A stretch of 64,000 nt of DNA. Origin: Haloferula sp. BvORR071 (GTDB lineage Bacteria; Verrucomicrobiota; Verrucomicrobiia; Verrucomicrobiales; Akkermansiaceae). Below are positions 50,743-59,728 of the stretch, one piece after another. The notes under the pieces are model-generated. The model was given only the letters and a program-made list of their open reading frames with translations. It ran no database searches and was not told where the DNA came from. Each line of letters begins with the position of its first letter. Position 1 is the stretch's first letter. The translations under genes were made by a program, and so were the position numbers. The stretch lies in NCBI RefSeq assembly GCF_000739615.1, contig NZ_BATP01000003.1, positions 1 through 64,000 of the forward strand. Direction: 5' to 3'.

Positions 50743-51717
50743 TTACTTTTTTCCCGGTAAAATCTCGCCATCCTTCGGATTGTCAGCGGGATCTTCCGGC
50801 GGGAATTCGATGTCTTCCGGTGGCGGTGGCAATGCCTCCGCCGGTTTGAGTTGCTCGGGCGGAGTGATTGCTACTTTCGCGTAGCGGTTGAAGATCTGCT
50901 GCTTCGTCTCGCCGGCATTTTCCATCGCCTTGCGGTGGGCCGCGAGGTGTCGCTCCAGAAGGCCGTTCCAGACTTGGAAGACATCGGGGTGATCGTCACC
51001 GCCGAAGCCCAGCGGCTTGAGTCGATCGGGCAGGGTCGCGATCTTGTCTGGATCACGGGTCGCGGCCAGCAGGATCAGCGCCTCGCCCTCGCCGCGCACC
51101 GTGATCTCCTTCTCGCCCGGGGTGACCTCCGATTCCATCGGGTAGACCCAAGCGCGTGCGGCGAAGGGCTTGCCGCCGGATTTGCCGTTGAGCGTCAGGA
51201 TCCGGCGGTCCTCGACCTTGAGGGTGGCGGGCAACTCGGTCGGCAGAGTCACCCGGAAATGCAGCGAGCCCGGCTTGTCCGTGCGCAAGTGAGTGACAAT
51301 CAGCCCGTCCTCACCGGTGGCGAAAACCGTCCAGGTGAAGCCCGCACCGCCGCGGTTGAAGGTCGTCACTACGGTACCATCCTCCAGATTGAGGGTCCGC
51401 TTGTAGTTGGTGACCGGTCCCTCGTTCTCCGCCAGCCAGTCGAGCGAGAAATGGAACCATGCCGGTCCGCAGATCGCATTGCCCGGTACCTGCGGGGTCG
51501 CGGGGTGGCGGCCACCCCTAGGAAAGATGGCCATCGGCTCGAGGCTGGTGCGGCCCTTGACCCGGGCGCGCAGCTCGCCATTGCCGATCGGGAAGGCTTT
51601 TTCCGGGCCTTCGGCGGGCTTTGAGAGGGTGATTTCGGCCCGATTTTCGGCCTTGGGTTCGTCGCCGTTCGCCACACCGAGGAGGGCAATCAAGAGGGAC
51701 GGGATCGGCCAACGCAT
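50743..51717 (-). CDS. Exported protein resembling a GH95 N-terminal domain without the catalytic barrel
   Basis: A 324-residue protein with a signal peptide (MRWPIPSLLIALLGVANG). Residues about 28-260 resemble the N-terminal beta domain of GH95 alpha-L-fucosidase-like enzymes: the KPAEGPEKAFPIGNGELRAR region matches the ALPIGNGRLGAMV start, and later strands fit. The (alpha/alpha)6 barrel that carries the catalytic residues is absent. In its place is a short helical stretch (VWNGLLERHLAAHRKAMENA) and a Pro/Glu/Asp-rich tail. It is either a truncated derivative or a carbohydrate-binding protein. It lies 6 bp from the stop of the convergent ACT gene. Confidence 0.6.
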   Translation of the reverse strand: MRWPIPSLLIALLGVANGDEPKAENRAEITLSKPAEGPEKAFPIGNGELRARVKGRTSLEPMAIFPRGGRHPATPQVPGNAICGPAWFHFSLDWLAENEGPVTNYKRTLNLEDGTVVTTFNRGGAGFTWTVFATGEDGLIVTHLRTDKPGSLHFRVTLPTELPATLKVEDRRILTLNGKSGGKPFAARAWVYPMESEVTPGEKEITVRGEGEALILLAATRDPDKIATLPDRLKPLGFGGDDHPDVFQVWNGLLERHLAAHRKAMENAGETKQQIFNRYAKVAITPPEQLKPAEALPPPPEDIEFPPEDPADNPKDGEILPGKK

Positions 51718-51730
51718 GGGTTCCTAGCTA

Positions 51731-52249
51731 TCAGCTTCGCCCGCCGGCTTCAAGCGGTCTGAGCGGATGCGGTTCCTCCGGGCGGCGGCAGAAGGAGGCG
51801 CGGGTAAAGCTCAGGTTCCGTGCCCCAAGCAAGGCGCAGACCACGCCGATCATCAGGACGGTGGCTACGATCCACTTGATGGATTCTTGCGGATGGTGGT
51901 CGGCTGCCAGCCAGTAAATGCAGGCGGGCACGGAGAAGATCCCGAAGCTGAGGACCAGGGACCAAGCGGCGAAGTGCCACTTCGGCCGTGCGGGCTTGGT
52001 CAGCAGCAGCCCGAGAGCAGCCCAGGCCAAGACCCCGGTGGTGCTGGTGAGCGCGGCGGTGAAGACGAGGCCGAGTTCCTCGCCATTGAGGTTGAAAATG
52101 GCGCCTTCCTCCATGGCCATGGCCATCAGTGCGAAGACCGCTGCAGCGGGCAGCATCAGGAAGCAGCCGATGGTGAAGAGAACGAGATGACTGCCCCTCG
52201 TCTTCTGGGCCAGGCTCGGATCCGGGGGGGCGGATGCGTAGAAGTTCAT
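51731..52249 (-). CDS. Small four-helix integral membrane protein
   Basis: Start at ATG 52249 (MNFYASAPPDPSLAQKTRG), giving 172 residues. Upstream in-frame codons run into low-complexity sequence and a divergent promoter region. Four membrane segments are clear: about residues 24-46, 58-79, 90-113 and 122-142, followed by a short basic C-terminal tail. No family is recognised and no functional residue stands out. It lies 13 bp upstream of the GH95-like gene on the same strand, so both may be one transcript. Confidence 0.7.
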   Translation of the reverse strand: MNFYASAPPDPSLAQKTRGSHLVLFTIGCFLMLPAAAVFALMAMAMEEGAIFNLNGEELGLVFTAALTSTTGVLAWAALGLLLTKPARPKWHFAAWSLVLSFGIFSVPACIYWLAADHHPQESIKWIVATVLMIGVVCALLGARNLSFTRASFCRRPEEPHPLRPLEAGGRS

Positions 52250-52520
52250 GGCGCTCAAGTTCGCCCCGGCGGATGAGAGCCCTGCGAAGGGTCTGTGAAA
52301 TTGCCGTCCGTTTTCGGTGGAGCGCGGCTGGCGCAAAAAGCGTGGCGGCTGGCGGTGCCAAATGGCGCATGGAGAGGCGGAGGGAATTTGAGACTGTCTT
52401 CCGCGGCGCGGCTTTGTGTGAATGTCCGACGCATTCATCCGAAGAGCGCCGCGGTCATTTTCAACGATCCAAACTGCAATTTCGCACGCTTCATTCCGTA
52501 TTCCCAAGCCCACTCCTGCC

Positions 52521-55500
52521 ATGCGACTTCGACCCATCCTTTTTCTCCTGCTAGCCTGCGGGGCTGCCACGGCCGCTCCCAAGCGGATCCTCTTCCTAGC
52601 CGGGCACGATACCCACGCCTGGGGCCAGCATCGCCACGGTCCGGGCAGCACCTTGCTATGCGACTCCATCAAGGAGGGTGGCGACGTCGAGGCGCAGGTC
52701 ATCCGCGAGTGGCCGGATGCGGAGACCCTGGCGAAGGCGGATGCGCTGGTGATCTATGCGGACGGCTGGGACCAGCATCCGGCGAATGACAAGCTGGACG
52801 AGCTGGAAGCCTTCATGAATTCCGGCAAGGGGCTGGTGGCGCTGCACTGGGCTACCGGGATCCAGGCGCAGGACCCTAACAGCAAGGAGCAAGCCAAAGA
52901 CCCGCGGCGCGAGAAGTGGCGGAACCTGATGGGCGCGGACTTCGAGGCCTACTACTCGATTAGCAATTTCTGGAATGCCAAGTCGAGCGAGCATGCTGAT
53001 CACCCGGTCATGCGCGGGGTGAAGCCCTTCTCGATCTTTGACGAGTGCTACTTCCTGCTGCGCGAGACCGATCATGATCACGGCCAGATCCAGCCGCTGT
53101 TCCGGATTTTTCCTAACAAGGAGTTGGTGGAACCGGGGCTGAGCCCGTATCGCGGCAATGATCCCGCGCGGGCGGTGATGGAGGATGAGAAACACCAGCA
53201 CTGGGATGCCTGGGCCTACCCGCGGCCGAAGGGTGGGCGCGCTTTCGGGTTCACTGGCGGCCACTTCCTATGGAGCTGGGCGAATGACGACGCACGCAAG
53301 ATGGTGCTGAACGGCATCCTGTGGAGCGCGGGTGTGGAAATCCCCGAAGGCGGTCGGGTCTCGAAAACCCCGGACGCCAAGCGTTTCCTGCAAGGCCAGG
53401 AGAAGCAGAACCCCGGGTGGACCGAGGAAGCACTGCAATACTACCTGGACCGCGCCAAGGAGGGGGAGGTCATCCAGTGGGGCGATTACTCGAACAAGCC
53501 GCTGCCGACGCCGCCGGTGTCGCTTTTCGATGGCAAGTCGCTGGACGGTTGGGAAATCCGGCCGGGCGAGGAGAAGTGGTGGAAGGTGCAGGACGGCATG
53601 ATCACCGGCGGCTCGCTGGAGGAGAAGGTGCCCTTCAATACCTTCCTGGCGACCAAGAAGCGCTACGAGAACTTTGAGCTGAAGCTGAAGGTGCGCCTGA
53701 CGCAAGGCGAAGGCTTCATGAACTCCGGCGTGCAGCTCCGCAGCCGCCGAGAGGCGGACAACTCAGAGATGGTCGGCTACCAAGTGGATGCCGGAACCGG
53801 CTGGTGGGGAAAGTTGTACGATGAGTCCCGTAGGAACAAGGTGGTCGGCGAACCGCTGGATGCGGAGGCAATCAAGGGTGCAGCCAAGGACTGGGACTGG
53901 AACGAATACCGGATCCGCTGCGAGGGCCCGCGCATCCGCTCCTGGATCAATGGTGTGGCCGCGCTGGACTACAAGGAAGAGGACGGCATGATTCCACTCG
54001 AAGGCTTGATCGGCCTGCAAACCCATGGCGGTGGCAAGGTGCTGGCGCAGTTCAAGGACATCACGATCCAAGAGCTGCCGCCGACCCCCAACTCGCCGAA
54101 GTGGGAGGATGCTTTTAATCGCTCGGCGGAGCGGGAGATCGCCACATTCAAAGTTCCGGAGGGTTTTGAGGTCGAGCTGGTCGCCTCCGAGAAGGAAGGC
54201 GTCGGCAAGCCGATCACCATGGCCTGGGACCACTCCGGCAAGATGTGGACGATGACCGCGCTGGAGTATCCGGTGGACGCGAACGAGAACCAGGCAGAGG
54301 CCGAGGCCCTCTACGCGCGCGGCGGCAAGGACAAGGTGCTGGTCTTCGACGAGCCCTGGAAGCCGGGGCCGCAGACGCCGCGGGTCTTCGCGGACAAGCT
54401 GGCGATCCCGCTGGGCATCCTGCCTTACAAGAACTCGGTCTTGGTCCAACACGGCACCGAGATCCGGCGCTACACCGACCTCGACAAGGACGGCAAGGCG
54501 GACAACTACGATGTGGTCCTCAAGGGCTTCGGGATCCAGGATTCGCACCTTTTCCCGCACCAGTTCGAACGCTCGCCCGGTGGCTGGTTCTATCTGGCGC
54601 AGGGCTTGTTCAATGCCTCCAAGGTCCAGCGGCCGGATGGTGCGGCATTCTCCAGCGGGCCGACGGAGATCGCGCTCAACGCCTGCAAGCTGGCCCGGGC
54701 AAGGCTCGACGGTTCCGACTTCGGTCTTCTAACAGCCGGGCCCAACAACATCTGGGGCTTCACCACTTCGGCGAGGGACGGCCGTGAATTCCTGCAGGAA
54801 GCAAACGATCTCGGGCACCCTGTCTCGGAATTCATCGATGGCAGCCACTACCCCACCGGCTCGAAGGAGAAGCTGAAACCCTACGCGCCACAGGTGCCGG
54901 AGTCCACGCCCGGCCAGCCGATGGGCGGCACGGGTCTCAGTGGCTTGGCCCTGGCGGAGGATGAGGGCAGCGCCTTTGCCGCGATGTGGCCGGGCAAGCG
55001 GGTCTTCTACGTGGCCAATCCGATCACCAACCGGATTCAGATCGTGACCTTGGAATCGGATGCGAACGGGCAGCCGGTTTACAGGAAGCAGCAGGACTTC
55101 ATGGAGTCTTCCGACGAATGGTTCCGCCCGGTCTCGATTCATTTCGGACCGGATGGCTGCCTCTACATCGCGGATTGGTATAACAAGATCATCTCGCACA
55201 ATGAGGTGCCACGGAACCACCCCGAGCGTGACAAGACCCGCGGCCGGATCTGGCGTGTGAAGCCGAAGGGCTTCCAGCCTTCAGCCCCTGTGGACCTCAC
55301 GAAGCTGGCGACGGCTGATCTAACAGGACAGCTCGGTTCCCCGAATGCACGGATCGCGCAGATGGCATGGGAGGAGATCGGCGATCGCGCCGATGCGGAC
55401 GTCGTTCCGCTCTTAGGCGAGTTGGCTGGCGATGACTCGCAGCCGCTGCCCAAGCGCCTCGGTGCCCTGTGGGCGGTCCGCGAGATGCGGGCACTCAACC

Positions 55501-57665
55501 GGGAGCTGCTGCTGCGTCTGGCGGCCGACAAGAACCCGAATATCCGCCGCGAGGTGATTGAAGCGTCAGGTGACGCCCGCGGCATCGGCGGCAACCTCTT
55601 CCTGCGGACGGTGGTGCAGGCGAAGGAAGCGGGCGAGGACTTCGGCGTGTCATGCGCCTTGGCGAATGCCTTGCTTTATCAAAAGGAGCCGACCACCGCG
55701 ATGATGGCGGTGATTGCCAACATGACGCCGGCACCGGGGGCCGGAGGTGGTCGCGCCGCCTACGAGGCGGAGTTTCTGCGCTACCTGATCCGCCGGGCGC
55801 TGGAGGATCATCCCTTGCCTGCTTGGACGCTCTTCTCCGGCCAAGAGACCTTGACGATGGAGGCCCGTCGTCTTTGTGCGCTCGCGCTGCCGCCGCAGGA
55901 CGGCGCGCTGGCGATGGTGAGCTTGCTGCCCAGCCTCGTCGAACGGCCGATCGACGGCGACGAACTTGCGCTGTTAGGTTCCCAGCTTTCGCGCGAGCCG
56001 GTGGCGGTTGCCTTCGGCAAACAACTCGAGAGTGCCGCCAATCGCGAAGGCCTCTTGCGCTCGCTGCTCAAGCTCGATCCAGTGGCGGCCTCCAACGAAA
56101 GCCTGCGCGAGGCCGTGGGCAAGGCGACGCAGGCGATGATCCAGCAGTCGCCGGAGAAATTGCCGCTGGCGCTGGAGCTGGCGCGGCGCTTCCGCTTGGA
56201 GCAACTGGGACCGATGATCCGTGAGCTCGCACTCAAGGAGACCCAGCCGGCGGAGCTTGCCGCCCTGCTGAAGGCACTGAACGAATGCGGCGGGGCGGAT
56301 CGGGATGTGTTCCTCAAAAATCTCGATAGCGGCGATCCAGCGGTAGCCCGCGAGGCTCTGATCGGTTTCGCTTCCTCGGGGGATCCGCGCTGTGTGATGG
56401 AGATCCAGGATCGCTGGGCGAAGCTGCCGGGGGCGATGCGCCAATTTGCGGTCAACGGCCTAATCTCCAAGAAAAAATCCGCCGTCGCGTTTGCGCGGAA
56501 GGTCGCGGAAGGCGGCTTCGCTGGCTTCGACCCGGCGGTGGTTGAGAAGCTGGCTGCGGTGCTGGGGCCGGATCATCCCGACTTCCAAGCAGTGCTTCAA
56601 AAGGTCGATGGCCTGCTGGTGCGCGCGATCCGTTTTCCCGGCAAGCAGGACGCGGTGATCCCGACAAAGGTTGTCCTCGATGGACCTTTCACGGTTGAGA
56701 CTTGGGTGAAGCTGGATCCGCGGATTGATAACCGCGACGGGCTCTTGGGCACGCGCGGTGGTGGTGCCGACATCAATTTCTACGATGCGCGGCTGCGGCT
56801 GTACAGCGGTGCTGGTGACGTTGTGATTGCCGACCGCCCGATCGAAGCGGGCAAGTGGACGCACTGTGCGGTGACCCGCGACGATGCCGGCAAGGTGGCA
56901 CTCTATCTCGATGGCGAGCCAGCGGGTGTCTCGGGTGGCCGCTTCAAGGCGGTGATGCGGGATCTGGATATCGGGCGCGCAAATCAGCCCGGCGGGACGG
57001 CGGGCAGCTTCCTGGAATATCGGATCTGGAGTGTGGCGCGCAGTGCTGCGGAGATCCGCGGCGAGTACCGCACGCGGATTCCCGCTGGGACGGCGATGCC
57101 TGGGCTGGTGCAGCAAATTAGCGGCGAGGCTCCAGGGATGACTCCGGAAGGTGGCGCCTCGCTGGAGTGGACTTCCGATTTTCCCGATCTGCTGACTCCG
57201 GCGGCGGCGAAGACGCTGGGGGAGAAGTTCGAACGCGTGCGAGCCTTGGCGAACAAGCCTGGCACCCCGGCGGCGGGGCGCCAGATCTTCCAGGCCACCT
57301 GCATGATTTGCCATCAGGTCGCCGGTGAGGGCACAGCCGTGGGCCCGAATCTGAGCGGGGCCGGCGCGATGGGCACGGAGAGCTTGCTGCGAAATGTGCT
57401 CACACCGAATGCGCAATTGGAGAGCGGCTACTACCGTCACGACATCGCCTTGGAAGATGGCAGCTTTGCCAGCGGCTTCCTCGCCTCCGAGGACAAGGAT
57501 ATGATCGTGATCCGGCAGATCGGCGCGGACGAGCGGGCGATCCCGAAGCGGATGGTGCGCGAGCACACTGTGTCCAAGCGCAGCCTCATGCCGGAAGGGC
57601 TGATGGATGGCTTGAGCGAGCAGCAGGTGAGCGATTTGTTCAGCTATTTGAATAGCCTGAAGTGA
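52521..57665 (+). CDS. ThuA/DUF1080/PVC-type haem-binding dehydrogenase fusion (1714 aa)
   Basis: The ATG at 52521 starts a signal peptide (MRLRPILFLLLACGAATAA). The upstream open frame is not a plausible start. Domains in order: ThuA-like glutamine-amidotransferase fold (about 20-270); DUF1080/3-keto-glycoside-hydrolase LamG-like domain (about 332-517, SLFDGKSLDGWEI); PVC-type membrane-bound dehydrogenase propeller (about 543-920, FKVPEGFEVELVAS); a HEAT-like helical region (about 930-1350); a LamG domain (about 1367-1517); and a C-terminal haem-binding cytochrome c domain with CMICH (Cys1594, Cys1597, His1598) and family end LFSYLNSLK. ThuA and DUF1080 proteins act on 3-keto sugars. The fusion suggests a periplasmic pathway that oxidises a sugar and cleaves the keto product, passing electrons to the haem. 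The substrate is unknown. Confidence 0.9.
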   Translation: MRLRPILFLLLACGAATAAPKRILFLAGHDTHAWGQHRHGPGSTLLCDSIKEGGDVEAQVIREWPDAETLAKADALVIYADGWDQHPANDKLDELEAFMNSGKGLVALHWATGIQAQDPNSKEQAKDPRREKWRNLMGADFEAYYSISNFWNAKSSEHADHPVMRGVKPFSIFDECYFLLRETDHDHGQIQPLFRIFPNKELVEPGLSPYRGNDPARAVMEDEKHQHWDAWAYPRPKGGRAFGFTGGHFLWSWANDDARKMVLNGILWSAGVEIPEGGRVSKTPDAKRFLQGQEKQNPGWTEEALQYYLDRAKEGEVIQWGDYSNKPLPTPPVSLFDGKSLDGWEIRPGEEKWWKVQDGMITGGSLEEKVPFNTFLATKKRYENFELKLKVRLTQGEGFMNSGVQLRSRREADNSEMVGYQVDAGTGWWGKLYDESRRNKVVGEPLDAEAIKGAAKDWDWNEYRIRCEGPRIRSWINGVAALDYKEEDGMIPLEGLIGLQTHGGGKVLAQFKDITIQELPPTPNSPKWEDAFNRSAEREIATFKVPEGFEVELVASEKEGVGKPITMAWDHSGKMWTMTALEYPVDANENQAEAEALYARGGKDKVLVFDEPWKPGPQTPRVFADKLAIPLGILPYKNSVLVQHGTEIRRYTDLDKDGKADNYDVVLKGFGIQDSHLFPHQFERSPGGWFYLAQGLFNASKVQRPDGAAFSSGPTEIALNACKLARARLDGSDFGLLTAGPNNIWGFTTSARDGREFLQEANDLGHPVSEFIDGSHYPTGSKEKLKPYAPQVPESTPGQPMGGTGLSGLALAEDEGSAFAAMWPGKRVFYVANPITNRIQIVTLESDANGQPVYRKQQDFMESSDEWFRPVSIHFGPDGCLYIADWYNKIISHNEVPRNHPERDKTRGRIWRVKPKGFQPSAPVDLTKLATADLTGQLGSPNARIAQMAWEEIGDRADADVVPLLGELAGDDSQPLPKRLGALWAVREMRALNRELLLRLAADKNPNIRREVIEASGDARGIGGNLFLRTVVQAKEAGEDFGVSCALANALLYQKEPTTAMMAVIANMTPAPGAGGGRAAYEAEFLRYLIRRALEDHPLPAWTLFSGQETLTMEARRLCALALPPQDGALAMVSLLPSLVERPIDGDELALLGSQLSREPVAVAFGKQLESAANREGLLRSLLKLDPVAASNESLREAVGKATQAMIQQSPEKLPLALELARRFRLEQLGPMIRELALKETQPAELAALLKALNECGGADRDVFLKNLDSGDPAVAREALIGFASSGDPRCVMEIQDRWAKLPGAMRQFAVNGLISKKKSAVAFARKVAEGGFAGFDPAVVEKLAAVLGPDHPDFQAVLQKVDGLLVRAIRFPGKQDAVIPTKVVLDGPFTVETWVKLDPRIDNRDGLLGTRGGGADINFYDARLRLYSGAGDVVIADRPIEAGKWTHCAVTRDDAGKVALYLDGEPAGVSGGRFKAVMRDLDIGRANQPGGTAGSFLEYRIWSVARSAAEIRGEYRTRIPAGTAMPGLVQQISGEAPGMTPEGGASLEWTSDFPDLLTPAAAKTLGEKFERVRALANKPGTPAAGRQIFQATCMICHQVAGEGTAVGPNLSGAGAMGTESLLRNVLTPNAQLESGYYRHDIALEDGSFASGFLASEDKDMIVIRQIGADERAIPKRMVREHTVSKRSLMPEGLMDGLSEQQVSDLFSYLNSLK

Positions 57666-57706
57666 AGCGCAAATGCCATTGCGGTGAGATGTGTCCCTGA
57701 TAAGAG

Positions 57707-58933
57707 ATGGAGGTGAAATTGCGGTGGTGGCATCTGGTGATCGGAATTCTGCTCGGGATAGTCGCCGGGCGTTGGTCGATGCCATCGGGGCGAGGTGCCG
57801 GAGATGGTCCTGCGGCAGGAGGGCAGGCAGGAGCATTGGACTCGAAGGCGGGTGCCCGGATGGGGCCTGCAGAGTTCGATGAGATCGCCCGCCTCCGGAA
57901 AGAGGTGCGGACCGCTTCGAGAGGGGCGGTCCCGGGGCTCGCTTATCGCGCGATGGAGATCCCGGATGCGAACGAGCGTCGGACACTTCTCGGGGAAATC
58001 TACAACCGCATCGACGAGTCGAACTGGCAGGAGGTCCTGGATCAGTTCGGGCGGAGCTACAATCAAACCGGGCGAACCCTTGACCGCGAATACCTCTTCG
58101 CCCTCTCCGTGGCCGGCCAGCGTCTCGGTCCCGACATTATGGAAGGATGGAAGGAACGAGGACTGTCCAAGCACGAGGACGAGTCATGGTATACCTTCTA
58201 CGGCTGGGCTGGGAAGGATCCCAATGCTGCGAAGAAATGGCTGGATGAACTTGGCGTGAATGATCCAGCCCAAAGCAAGCGCTTGCTGCCCGGCCTTCTC
58301 GGTGGCCTGGCCCTCCATGATTCGGATCGTGCGATCGAGATGCTGGCGTCGCTTCCGAAGGAAGACCGGAACGCGTGCATCGGGCACTTCACTTGGAACC
58401 TCATCCAGAACGAGGGACTCGACCGGGCCGTCGATTGGATGATCGGAGTGCAACAGTCAGCGGAGGGAAAGGATGATCCCTATGCCAAGAAGGTGAGGGA
58501 CGAGATTTTGGGCAGGGTCTTCGGCTCCGCGCAGACAAGTTCGGATTCGGCGGCAATGCTCGCCAGCCGTCTTGAGAAGATCAACGAAGTCCTGCCACTG
58601 GAAGATGGCCAGTTGGCTGGGAAACTCGCCCAAGTGAAAGGGGGCGCCGCCCTGGATTTAATGAGCCGCTTGGCTGCCGGGAAAGTGCTGGGTGAGCGCT
58701 CGGAGGAGTCGACGACCTTTCAGAGCACGGTGCGGCTTACCGCGAAGACGTCTCCCGAAGAAACCATCCAATGGCTTGCCGCGAATACGTCCTCGCCGAT
58801 TCAAGCGGATGCGGCCCTCGTTGCTTGCCGGTTCTTTCTCTCCGCTGGTGACGAGGCGTCCTTGGCAGCCGCCTTGGATGTTGTGAAGGATCCCGTCGTG
58901 CGTCGGCGCATCGAAAAAGAGCTCGGGCAATAA
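57707..58933 (+). CDS. Membrane-anchored helical-repeat protein
   Basis: A 408-residue protein with an N-terminal membrane helix (about 7-22, WHLVIGILLGIVAGRW) and a Gly/Ala-rich linker to about 55. The rest is helical with loosely repeated units (KDPNAAKKWLDEL, DSDRAIEMLAS, LDRAVDWMIG, TSPEETIQWLA). These resemble the repeats of the lipoprotein at 16230. No active site is visible. The gene is 41 bp after the large dehydrogenase fusion on the same strand and may be co-transcribed with it. Function unknown. Confidence 0.75.
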   Translation: MEVKLRWWHLVIGILLGIVAGRWSMPSGRGAGDGPAAGGQAGALDSKAGARMGPAEFDEIARLRKEVRTASRGAVPGLAYRAMEIPDANERRTLLGEIYNRIDESNWQEVLDQFGRSYNQTGRTLDREYLFALSVAGQRLGPDIMEGWKERGLSKHEDESWYTFYGWAGKDPNAAKKWLDELGVNDPAQSKRLLPGLLGGLALHDSDRAIEMLASLPKEDRNACIGHFTWNLIQNEGLDRAVDWMIGVQQSAEGKDDPYAKKVRDEILGRVFGSAQTSSDSAAMLASRLEKINEVLPLEDGQLAGKLAQVKGGAALDLMSRLAAGKVLGERSEESTTFQSTVRLTAKTSPEETIQWLAANTSSPIQADAALVACRFFLSAGDEASLAAALDVVKDPVVRRRIEKELGQ

Positions 58934-59066
58934 TCTCGGTCAGGGGGGAGAGGTCGAGTTGGGGTTGGGGGCGGAAAAGCTTGCCCAGTCATCCTAACTG
59001 TTCATCCTGGCAGATAGGTGCTTTCCTGAATCGAGCATCCATTCCCCTCCAAAAACAAACAGGCTC

Positions 59067-59675
59067 ATGAATACTCCTCTCATTCATGTCTTCTCGCTCG
59101 CGCTCCTTACGGCGACCGCGTCCGCGGCGACCATTTGGACTGAAACCAGCAACGGCGACCTGTCGTCGAATGAAGCTGCTCCGACCTCCCTCGTGGTTGT
59201 ACTGGGAAGCAATATCATCAGCGGCAACGTCAACGGCACGACCGATGCACGAGACTACGTCACCTTCACGATCCTGCCCGGGCAGTCGCTCGGTGCCATC
59301 CAACTGCTGGACTACGACGATCTCAATACGGGTGCGGCCGGAGACGGGAACACTGGCTTCAGTGCCATCAACCTCGGTGCCACGAGCTTTATCCCGAGCG
59401 CAGGGACGGTAGGCAGCTTCCTTGGTGCGAATCACCTGACTTCGGGCCAGATCGGGGAGAATATCCTGGCTGGTCTCGGTAGCGCCGGTCTGGGAGCGGC
59501 TGGCTTCGCAGGTGGTACGCTCGGGCCGGGAACTTATAGCTTTTTGGTCCAGCAGACCGGCCCGCAGTTGACTGGCTATTCCGTGAATCTAGTGGTCGTG
59601 CCGGAGCCTTCCGCTCTGCTCCTGTCCTGTATGGGGCTGGGGATGGGGATGGGCTTGAGGAGACGGCGGAGGTGA
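59067..59675 (+). CDS. PEP-CTERM-type exported protein
   Basis: A 202-residue secreted protein. The signal peptide ends LTATASAAT. The mature part is Gly/Ser/Thr/Asn-rich with a pattern seen in choice-of-anchor proteins (YVTFTILPGQSLGAIQLLDYD). The C-terminus is a classic PEP-CTERM tail: VVPEPSA, then the hydrophobic LLLSCMGLGMGMGL, then RRRRR. Exosortase processing is expected, though no exosortase gene is in the window. It is the second such protein here but shares no obvious leader repeat with the one at 29746. Function beyond export is unknown. Confidence 0.85.
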   Translation: MNTPLIHVFSLALLTATASAATIWTETSNGDLSSNEAAPTSLVVVLGSNIISGNVNGTTDARDYVTFTILPGQSLGAIQLLDYDDLNTGAAGDGNTGFSAINLGATSFIPSAGTVGSFLGANHLTSGQIGENILAGLGSAGLGAAGFAGGTLGPGTYSFLVQQTGPQLTGYSVNLVVVPEPSALLLSCMGLGMGMGLRRRRR

Positions 59676-59728
59676 CGAACCAGGGTAACTTCGCAATCCC
59701 GAACTCCCTTCCGCAGGCAGGTCCTGCC

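Noticed and set aside
56460-57986. 508-codon reverse frame opposite the dehydrogenase fusion
   Set aside because: Opposes LamG and cytochrome c domains with intact motifs; it is a codon-bias shadow.
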